Below, piece after piece: positions 6,790 through 12,703 of a stretch of DNA of 20,960 nt. The stretch is from CADEED01 sp035995425 (lineage in GTDB: Bacteria > Pseudomonadota > Gammaproteobacteria > Steroidobacterales > Steroidobacteraceae): the NCBI GenBank assembly GCA_035995425.1, contig DASYKM010000186.1, positions 1-20,960 of the forward strand, written 5' to 3'. The position numbers were made by a program, and so were the translations under genes. The first letter of the stretch is position 1; each line of letters opens with the position of its first letter. The notes beneath the pieces are model-generated. The model made no database searches and was not told the origin of the DNA. It saw only the letters and a list, made by a program, of their open reading frames with translations.

Positions 6790-8165
6790 GCGAACACCTT
6801 GCCAGGATTGAGAATGCCTTTGGGATCGAGCGCCTGCTTGAGCAACCGCATGGTGGAGATCTCGGCGGCGCTGCGCGACAGCGGTAGATAGGCACGCTTT
6901 TCCAGGCCGATGCCGTGCTCCGCCGACACCGAGCCACCGATGGCGGCGAGCGGACGGTACACCATGTCTTCCACCTTCGCGCGCGTGGCCGCATCGTCAC
7001 CGGCGGCGATCACCAGGTGCAGGTTGCCGTCGGCCATGTGTCCAAAGACGAACGAGCGGTTCGAGCCTGCGAAGGCGTGCACGGATTCATTCACCTCGCG
7101 CACATACTCCTTCATGTTCTCGATGGGCAGGCTCACATCGAAAGTGAGCAGCGGTGCAATGTTCTTCACCTGCCACACGTCTTCGCGGATGTTCCAGATG
7201 GCGCGGCGCTCGGTTTCCGAGCTCGCGATGGTGACGTCGGTGAGTACACCGTCTTCGAGCGCCCGCCCGAGCACGCTCTCGAGTTGCGCGCGGTCGTGCT
7301 CAGGGTCGCCGCCGAGTGTCTCGGCGATGGCGTAGAAAGGCGCGCCGCGCGCCAGCGGTGCGCTGTTCTGCGCCGGCGGCGCCGTGTTGTAGTCGTAATA
7401 GTTGCCCCACAACGCCTCGAACGCCGCGAGCTGGCCGCCGAGGCCCGAGTCCAGGCGGCCTAACAATTCAGTCAATGCGTCGAAATTCGGCAACGCTGCC
7501 AGCATGGTCTCCTGGCTGCGGGTGCGCGACACCAGCCGCAGTTCGGCGCGCGTGACCACGCCGAGCGTGCCCTCGCTGCCGATGAACAGCTGCTTCAGGT
7601 CATAGCCGGCGTTGTTCTTGAGCATGCGGTTGAGCGAGGTGAGTATCGTACCGTCAGCGAGGACCGCTTCGATGCCGAGCACGAGGTTGCGCATCATCCC
7701 GTAACGCAGCACGCGCAGGCCGCCGGCGTTGGTCGAGATGTTTCCGCCGACAGTCGCGCTGTCGCGCGCACCCAGATCGAGCGGAAACACCATGCCTTGT
7801 TCTTCGGCCGCGCGTTGCACCTGCCCGAGTTTGGCGCCGGCCTGGGCGCGCAAGGTTCGCCCCGCGACGTCGATGCGCTCGATGCCATTCATCGATTCAA
7901 GCGACAAAACGAGATCGCGCGCGTCCGCGTCGGCGCCATTCACGAGGCCGGTGAGCCCACCGTGCGTGACCACGGGTTGCCCGCGCGCATGGCAGATCTT
8001 CAACACCGCCGACACCTGCTCCGTATTGCGTGGCCGCACCAGCAGCTCGGAATCCACGCGCCCGTGCCACAGCGTTGCGGCGCGCTCGCGCACGGCTGGG
8101 CCCTCGAGCATGCCCTGCTCGCCAACGATGGCGCGTAAATCGGTCTTGAGTTCGGCCTGCGACAT
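6786..8165 (-). CDS. FAD-linked D-2-hydroxyacid dehydrogenase, D2HGDH/GlcD-like
   Basis: A 459-aa flavoenzyme of the FAD_binding_4 plus FAD-oxidase_C architecture, oxidising a D-2-hydroxy acid such as D-2-hydroxyglutarate or D-lactate. The FAD domain shows PVVTHGGLTGLVNGAD (64-79), DSATVGGNISTNAGG (135-149) and GYDLKQLFIGSEGTLG (187-202). These are very like the D-2-hydroxyglutarate dehydrogenase branch. The substrate domain has the metal motif GHMADGNLH (375-383) and AEHGIG (415-420), and ends LDPKGILNPGKVF. No signal peptide is seen, so it is cytoplasmic or peripheral. It is first in the operon with the nitrilase (ATGA overlap) and the EF-hand gene. No Shine-Dalgarno is evident. The exact substrate cannot be read from sequence alone; D-2-hydroxyglutarate, made as a by-product by SerA, is my best guess. 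Confidence 0.88.
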   Translation of the reverse strand: MSQAELKTDLRAIVGEQGMLEGPAVRERAATLWHGRVDSELLVRPRNTEQVSAVLKICHARGQPVVTHGGLTGLVNGADADARDLVLSLESMNGIERIDVAGRTLRAQAGAKLGQVQRAAEEQGMVFPLDLGARDSATVGGNISTNAGGLRVLRYGMMRNLVLGIEAVLADGTILTSLNRMLKNNAGYDLKQLFIGSEGTLGVVTRAELRLVSRTRSQETMLAALPNFDALTELLGRLDSGLGGQLAAFEALWGNYYDYNTAPPAQNSAPLARGAPFYAIAETLGGDPEHDRAQLESVLGRALEDGVLTDVTIASSETERRAIWNIREDVWQVKNIAPLLTFDVSLPIENMKEYVREVNESVHAFAGSNRSFVFGHMADGNLHLVIAAGDDAATRAKVEDMVYRPLAAIGGSVSAEHGIGLEKRAYLPLSRSAAEISTMRLLKQALDPKGILNPGKVFA

Positions 8166-8189
8166 GCGGCCGTAAGGTAACGCGCTACG

Positions 8190-8218
8190 CAGGCAGCCGC
8201 CATAACGGCGACTGCCTG
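8190..8218 (-). terminator. Hairpin after the DsbA-like gene
   Basis: CAGGCAG/CTGCCTG plus CGCC/GGCG form an 11-bp stem with one C-A mismatch and the loop ATAAC. It starts 6 nt past the stop at 8225. There is no U-tract on the minus strand. It is the only strong structure in the 59-bp gap (8166-8224) before the dehydrogenase operon and probably separates the two units. Confidence 0.5.
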
Positions 8219-8224
8219 TGCAGT

Positions 8225-8953
8225 TCAGTGAAGCGTCGGCTTCTGCTTCTGCTCGCCTTCGCTCGAGGAGTCTTCATGCTCCGGAAACAGCGCCTGGTCG
8301 AGCGCGTGCACGTAAGTGGCCACATTCACGGTGCCCGGCACCAGCACGCGACCGCCAAACAACAGATTGGGCACGGTACGCACGCCGAACCCACGCAAGC
8401 GCTCCTCGCTGCCCGCGAGCACGGTCTCGCCTTCGCGGGTCTCGCGGAATGTCCGCAGCGTTTGCTCATCGAGCCCCGCCTCGGCGCCGATCTGCGCCAG
8501 CACGGCTACATCGCCGATGTCCGCGCCGCGTTCGAAATACGCGCGGAAGATTGCCGCGGCCAGATTTGCGTGCCGGCCATCATTGGAGGCGAGCTGAACC
8601 AGGCGATGCGCTTCGGCGGTGCTCGGCAGTGGCCCGAGCTTCTCGAAGTTGAATTCGAGTCCGAGCTCACGGCCCGCTTCCGCCAGGCTCTTCTCCGCGA
8701 AGGGCACGCTGATGCCTTGCGGCAGACGCTCCGCCAGGTAGTCGTGGAAACTGCGCGGAGCGGCATTGTTGTTCAGCGGCGCCATGCGATAGGGATGCCA
8801 CCGAAGACGCGTCTCGACGTCGCCCGAGAGGTTGGCGAGCGCGCGCGTGAGCTGTGCCATGCCGAGCCACGACCATGGGCAGGTGAAATCGGCGACTAGA
8901 TCGATGTCGAGCGTTCGTCGCACGTCATTGAGCGGTCGAATCGGTGTGTTCAT
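8225..8953 (-). CDS. DsbA/FrnE-family thioredoxin-fold protein with CPWS motif
   Basis: A 242-aa DsbA-like (FrnE-type) thioredoxin-fold protein without a signal peptide, so cytoplasmic. The active-site region is ADFTCPWSWLGM, with C25-P-W-S28 where FrnE proteins normally have CPWC. The cis-proline loop is VRTVPNLLFGG (P195). The inserted helical domain includes RSFHDYLAERL and TAEAHRLVQLA. Losing the second Cys rules out ordinary two-Cys disulfide exchange; a one-Cys glutathione- or isomerase-like activity (as in HCCA isomerase/kappa-GST relatives) is possible. The C-terminus is an acidic/Gln-rich tail. The start at 8953 has no visible Shine-Dalgarno. It lies 30 nt downstream of the Gfo/Idh/MocA gene and is probably co-transcribed with it. 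Confidence 0.85.
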   Translation of the reverse strand: MNTPIRPLNDVRRTLDIDLVADFTCPWSWLGMAQLTRALANLSGDVETRLRWHPYRMAPLNNNAAPRSFHDYLAERLPQGISVPFAEKSLAEAGRELGLEFNFEKLGPLPSTAEAHRLVQLASNDGRHANLAAAIFRAYFERGADIGDVAVLAQIGAEAGLDEQTLRTFRETREGETVLAGSEERLRGFGVRTVPNLLFGGRVLVPGTVNVATYVHALDQALFPEHEDSSSEGEQKQKPTLH

Positions 8954-8983
8954 GCGGCATATGTAGGTGCGCCGCGCGCGCGT

Positions 8984-9946
8984 TCAAGCCTTGCCGCGGG
9001 TCGCCTCCAGGTTTGCATGAACCTGATCGGTGATCCGGATGGCGGTCTCGAGCGCGCGCAGCCCATCTTCACCTGACACGATTGGCCGTTTGTTGTTCCT
9101 GATGCAATCGAGGAACGACTCGATTTCACTCTTGAGGGCGTCGCCCTGTTCGAGGTTCGCTTCCTCGATGGTCACTGGCAGCTGCCCCGGCTGCGGGATG
9201 CCGTCGCGCTTCCGAATCAGCGTCAGAATTTTCTGCTGCAGATCGAGGGAAATGTAGGCGGCGTCTTCGAAGATTCGGAGCTTGCGTTCCGTCTTGAGGC
9301 TCACGCGGCTCGCCGTGGTGTTGGCAACGCAGCCGTTGGCGAAGCGAATCCGCGCATTGGCGATGTCGATTTCGCCCGAGAACACCGGCGTGCCAATGGC
9401 GTCGATGCTCACGATTTCGCTGCCGGCCAGCGACTGCACCAGATCGATGTCGTGGATCATGAGATCGAGCACCACGTTCACGTCGGTACCGCGTTCCTTG
9501 TAGGGCGCGAGCCGGACGCACTCCATGAAACGCGGTGAGCTTAGATAGGGCTCGGCAGCCAGCACCGCTGCGTTGAATCGCTCCAGGTGCCCGACCTGCA
9601 GGATCCTGCCGAACTTCGCCGCCTGCGCGATCAGCGTCTTCGCCTGGTCGGGAGTCTCGGTGATCGGCTTTTCGACCAGCACATGCGCGCCAGCGGCGAG
9701 GAATGCATCGGCAATCTCGAAGTGCGCCGGGGTGGGCGTCGCGACGCTGACTGCATCCACCTTCCCGAGCAGATCGCGGTAGTTGGCGACTGCCTGCGCG
9801 CCCACTTCGCCCGCGACCGCTTTGCGCACTTCTTCGCGCCCGTCGACCACGGCCAACAGCTCGCATTCCGACAACTGCGCGTACTTCTGGGCATGAAAGC
9901 GGCCCAGATAGCCGACACCGATCACCGCCGCCCGGATTTTGCTCAT
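8984..9946 (-). CDS. Gfo/Idh/MocA oxidoreductase, GnnA-like
   Basis: NAD(P)-dependent sugar dehydrogenase fold of 320 aa. The Rossmann motif is GVGYLG (10-15), the catalytic-lysine motif VEKPI has K93, and GHLERFN (119-125) and DLMIHDIDL (161-169, H165) follow. The N-terminus (KIRAAVIGVGYLGRFHAQKYA) and the GHLERFN/IHDIDL motifs resemble GnnA, the UDP-GlcNAc 3-dehydrogenase that, with the aminotransferase GnnB, makes diamino-sugar lipid A. Neither gnnB nor lpxA/lpxB is in the window, so this is only a likeness. The start is ATG 9946, with CATAAT just 5 nt upstream, which suggests a leaderless message. It is divergent from the small membrane protein at 9996. The family is sure, the substrate is not. 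Confidence 0.9.
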   Translation of the reverse strand: MSKIRAAVIGVGYLGRFHAQKYAQLSECELLAVVDGREEVRKAVAGEVGAQAVANYRDLLGKVDAVSVATPTPAHFEIADAFLAAGAHVLVEKPITETPDQAKTLIAQAAKFGRILQVGHLERFNAAVLAAEPYLSSPRFMECVRLAPYKERGTDVNVVLDLMIHDIDLVQSLAGSEIVSIDAIGTPVFSGEIDIANARIRFANGCVANTTASRVSLKTERKLRIFEDAAYISLDLQQKILTLIRKRDGIPQPGQLPVTIEEANLEQGDALKSEIESFLDCIRNNKRPIVSGEDGLRALETAIRITDQVHANLEATRGKA

Positions 9947-9950
9947 GCGC

Positions 9951-9957
9951 TATTATG
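9951..9957. promoter_or_regulatory. Overlapping divergent -10 elements
   Basis: TATTATG reads TATTAT on the plus strand (toward the small membrane protein at 9996) and CATAAT on the minus strand (5 nt from the ATG of the Gfo/Idh/MocA gene). Both match the sigma-70 -10 at five or so positions. No convincing -35 is seen on either side. The two genes may compete for one polymerase site. Confidence 0.45.
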
Positions 9958-9995
9958 CCCGCGCTTTCCCGCCGACCGGCGGAACTACGGGGGCG

Positions 9996-10301
9996 ATGGC
10001 CACTTTGTTGAACTGGTTTGCGCGCGCGCGCGACTTTTACTTTTCGCTGCCGCGGTTCAAATTCGAATTGATGACGCTCGGGCTGGCCGTGTTGTTCGGC
10101 CTGTTGTTGATGCCGGCGCTCATCTATCTCCCGGGTTACTACATCCTCAAGCCCTATGCGAACGGCGGGCTGTTTGCGTTGTACTTCGACTTCTACAAGG
10201 GCCTGGTCGAACCGCGCCCGAGTTGCTGGATTGCCGTGTGCGGACCGTTCGTCTTCCTGAGTCTCTTCCGGATCTTCCGGCTCATCCTTCGCAAGATATA
10301 A
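9996..10301 (+). CDS. Small inner-membrane protein, two TM segments, unknown
   Basis: A 101-aa protein I do not recognise. After a short amphipathic, aromatic-rich N-terminus (NWFARARDFYFSLPRFKFE) there is a first membrane segment, LMTLGLAVLFGLLLMPALIY, a polar/aromatic loop (GYYILKPYANGGLFALYFDFY) and a second segment around CWIAVCGPFVFLSLF, with a basic end, RIFRLILRKI. I start at ATG 9996, preceded by a G-rich stretch; an in-frame ATG at 9939 would begin inside the overlapping divergent start/-10 region. It is divergent from the GnnA-like gene and followed by a 115-bp gap with a hairpin. Insertion in the inner membrane is inferred from hydrophobicity. Confidence 0.72.
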   Translation: MATLLNWFARARDFYFSLPRFKFELMTLGLAVLFGLLLMPALIYLPGYYILKPYANGGLFALYFDFYKGLVEPRPSCWIAVCGPFVFLSLFRIFRLILRKI

Positions 10302-10311
10302 GTAAAACCTC

Positions 10312-10350
10312 CGCTGGGAAAACGTGAATTGGTTCACGAATTCTCCAGCG
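10312..10350. repeat. Imperfect inverted repeat between two small genes
   Basis: The outer arms CGCTGG (10312-10317) and CCAGCG (10345-10350) enclose the inner arms CGTGAA (10323-10328) and TTCACG (10333-10338) with a 4-nt centre. The structure lies 10 nt after the stop of the small membrane protein, in the 115-bp gap 10302-10416. It could be a terminator without a U-tract, or a protein-binding site for the next gene. Confidence 0.45.
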
Positions 10351-10416
10351 ATGCCCCATGCCGGTACCCGAAATTGTGACGCAGTTCGGCGACACTGGCC
10401 TCGGAGGACGAAACCC

Positions 10417-10641
10417 ATGAGCGAGTACTACCTCGCGGACCTGAAGGCCGAAGAGCGCGCGCGGCACCGCCAGCGCGAACAGGAGCCGATTCGGGAGCCG
10501 AAAAAGAGCCAGGACATGAAGGTCACCTTGTTAGGAGACTTCCTGTTCCCGACCACCGAATCGCAGGGTTGCGACCCCTACAACAGCACGCAGGGCAAGG
10601 CCGCGCGCGAAGCGTGGAAAAACCGACGCGAGCGCCGCTGA
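10417..10641 (+). CDS. Small charged soluble protein, unknown
   Basis: A 74-aa protein with no family I recognise. The first half is highly charged and probably helical (LADLKAEERARHRQREQEP). The second half holds KVTLLGDFLFPTTESQGCDP and YNSTQGKAAREAWKNRRERR, with one Cys. There is no signal or membrane segment. I start at ATG 10417, which has a GGAGG 9 nt upstream; the longer in-frame start at 10324 would sit in the inverted repeat and lacks such a site. It converges on the M28 peptidase gene with a 4-nt gap. The good ribosome site and tight packing argue that it is a real gene. Confidence 0.7.
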   Translation: MSEYYLADLKAEERARHRQREQEPIREPKKSQDMKVTLLGDFLFPTTESQGCDPYNSTQGKAAREAWKNRRERR

Positions 10642-10645
10642 CCGA

Positions 10646-12301
10646 CTACCGGGCGCCCGCTCGGCTGAGATCGCGGGCAGCGCGAAACTCACTGTCCGGA
10701 TTCCAGTTCGGAAAGGTCTTTTCTCCGGCAAGCTTCACGCCGATCGCATACAACAGCGACAAGTCGTCGACCCCGGCGCGCAAGTCCGCCGCGGACGAAT
10801 ATTCATCGCCCGCTTTGTGATAGCGCCTCGCGATGTACTCATCGAGCTGCCTCTGACCCCACGCCGCGCCGTGTTCGCGGTCGTCGATGCCGGTCTTGAT
10901 GTAGAGAGCCGGCACGCCGCGCTTGGCGAAGCTGAACTGGTCTGAACGGAAAAACGTGCCCTTCTCCGGATTCGGCTCGCCCTTGAGCACTCGCCCTTGC
11001 GCGCGCGCCGCCGCCGACAGATAGGTTTCGAGCTCGGAGGCGCCGAGGTTCACCACCGAGACATCGCGCGTCGGACCGCCGAAATAAATGGCGTCCATGT
11101 TGAACGCCGCCACAGTCCGGGCGAGCGGGAACAGCGGATTGTCGACGTAATACGCCGAACCCAGCAGGCCTGATTCCTCGAGAGTCACCGAGAGAAACAC
11201 GATCGAGCGTCCGGGCTTCCTGCGGGCTTCGGCGAACGCCTTGGCGATAGTCAGCAAGCCGGATGTACCCGTGGCGTTGTCCACGGCGCCATTGAGGATG
11301 CAATCGCCGGAGCAGCCCGTGAGCACGCCGAGATGATCCCAGTGCGCCACGTAGACGAGGTATTCATCGGGGCGCCTGGATCCGCGCAGCACCGCGGCAA
11401 GGTTGTGCGAAGTGGCGCGACGGATCGCGTTGTGCACCTTCGCGCTCGCCGTGCTTCGCAACGGCTCGGCGCGAAAGCCGCGCGTGTTGGCGCGTCTTAC
11501 GGCATCAGCGAGCGTCGAGCCGTTGGCGACGAACAGATGCTCGGCGGCCGCCTCGGTGATCCAGCCCTCGATGGCCACGCGTGTCGCATTGTCGTCCGCC
11601 GTCGAATGATCGAGCTGCGGCGTCGACCAGCTGTTCACCACCGTCTCCCATCCGTAGGCCGCGGGCGCTGTCTGATGAATGATGATCGCCCCGGACGCGC
11701 CTCGCCTTGCTGCTTCCTCGAACTTGTAGGTCCAGCGTCCGTAGTAGGTCATTGCCCGGCCGCGAAACAAGGTCGGATCGTCGGTTGCAAATCCCGGATC
11801 GTTGATGAGGATCAGTGCGGTCTTGCCATGCATGTCGATACCGGCGTAGTCGTCCCACGCGTATTCGGGCGCCGTGACGCCATGTCCGACAAACACGATT
11901 GGACTTTGGTCGATGGTCTCGCCTTCCTTCACTCGCTTGGTCCAGATGACCATGTCCTCGCGGAATTTCAGGTCTGACGCGGTGCCAGCGGTGGTGAATG
12001 AGAGCGAGGTATCCGCGCCCGCCGTGATTTCCACCATCGGGACTTCCTGCAGGAAACTCCCGCCATTGCCCGGCTGCAGGCCTAACTTGCGGAATTCGGC
12101 CTCCAGGTAGTCAAGCGTGCGCTTTTCGGCCGTGGTGCCCGGCTTCCTGCCTTCAAATTCGTCTGCGGCGAGCCGCGCGATGTGCGTTCGATAAAAGCCT
12201 TCGTCGATCGGGGTCGGCTTCGGGGCCGCCAGGGCCGGAATTGCGAATCCGGCGAGAAGAGCTGGAACCAAGTGGGCGAGCGCGCGCTCGAATCTCTTCA
12301 T
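10646..12301 (-). CDS. Secreted M28-family zinc peptidase with PA domain
   Basis: Zinc aminopeptidase/carboxypeptidase-like enzyme of 551 aa, exported to the periplasm or outside. The signal peptide is MKRFERALAHLVPALLAGFAIPALA-AP. A protease-associated domain lies at about 130-270, inserted before the catalytic core. Di-zinc ligands are visible: H320 in AHWDHLG, D341 in GAVDNATGTSGLL, E375/E376 in LEESGLLGS, D403 in FNMDAIYF and H495 in YHKAGDEY. I start at ATG 12301 because AGAGG lies about 7 nt before it; the ATG at 12337 would spoil the signal peptide and run into the upstream gene. It follows a small 3-TM gene by 11 nt and probably shares its transcript. It is probably a scavenging peptidase. 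Confidence 0.92.
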   Translation of the reverse strand: MKRFERALAHLVPALLAGFAIPALAAPKPTPIDEGFYRTHIARLAADEFEGRKPGTTAEKRTLDYLEAEFRKLGLQPGNGGSFLQEVPMVEITAGADTSLSFTTAGTASDLKFREDMVIWTKRVKEGETIDQSPIVFVGHGVTAPEYAWDDYAGIDMHGKTALILINDPGFATDDPTLFRGRAMTYYGRWTYKFEEAARRGASGAIIIHQTAPAAYGWETVVNSWSTPQLDHSTADDNATRVAIEGWITEAAAEHLFVANGSTLADAVRRANTRGFRAEPLRSTASAKVHNAIRRATSHNLAAVLRGSRRPDEYLVYVAHWDHLGVLTGCSGDCILNGAVDNATGTSGLLTIAKAFAEARRKPGRSIVFLSVTLEESGLLGSAYYVDNPLFPLARTVAAFNMDAIYFGGPTRDVSVVNLGASELETYLSAAARAQGRVLKGEPNPEKGTFFRSDQFSFAKRGVPALYIKTGIDDREHGAAWGQRQLDEYIARRYHKAGDEYSSAADLRAGVDDLSLLYAIGVKLAGEKTFPNWNPDSEFRAARDLSRAGAR

Positions 12302-12312
12302 GCGGTTGCCTC

Positions 12313-12603
12313 TCATGTTTTCGGCCAATAAGTCCACAGGGCAAACGCAAGCATCACCAGCAGCGCGCCATGAGCGGCATATCGCCAGGAACGCGAGCGC
12401 AGCTCACCGTAGAAACTCGCCGAGGCACTTGCTGCGAGTACCACCGAGAGGCCACAGGCCACCAGCAGCGGAGTCCTCTCCTCGACCAGGCGAGCGCCGA
12501 ATTCGGGAATCAGCAGAAAAACCACGCCGGTCAGCAGCAGCGCGACCGCAATTGAGACTGTCGAACCCATCACGATTCCAATCAGAACGACCAAAGGACG
12601 CAT
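12313..12603 (-). CDS. Small membrane protein with three TM segments, unknown
   Basis: A 96-aa hydrophobic protein without a recognised family. Membrane segments are visible at about 3-32 (VVLIGIVMGSTVSIAVALLL then TGVVFLLIPEF), 46-62 (LLVACGLSVVLAASASA) and 76-92 (AHGALLVMLAFALWTYW), with a basic loop GELRSRSWRY between the last two. It starts at ATG 12603 with an AAGG about 6 nt upstream. It sits 11 nt before the M28 peptidase start and is probably co-transcribed with it. The 100-bp gap 12604-12703 to the divergent prc gene holds a perfect 10-bp palindrome, GCCGTACGGC, at 12644-12653. Confidence 0.75.
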   Translation of the reverse strand: MRPLVVLIGIVMGSTVSIAVALLLTGVVFLLIPEFGARLVEERTPLLVACGLSVVLAASASASFYGELRSRSWRYAAHGALLVMLAFALWTYWPKT

Positions 12604-12703
12604 GGAAGACCTTAAGTTTGGGGAGATGCCACTTGAGCAGGCCGCCGTACGGCCTTAGTGTTGAATTGTACGGACCGTCCCGAAGCTTGAGACACCCCGC
12701 CGC

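Noticed and set aside
9126..10418. 430-codon open frame on the minus strand
   Set aside because: It is an out-of-frame shadow of the Gfo/Idh/MocA gene joined to antisense of the small genes; low-complexity Arg/Gly/Ala composition.
12644..12653. GCCGTACGGC palindrome upstream of prc
   Set aside because: Short and GC-rich; likely to occur by chance in such DNA, and no second copy or promoter context supports a binding site.
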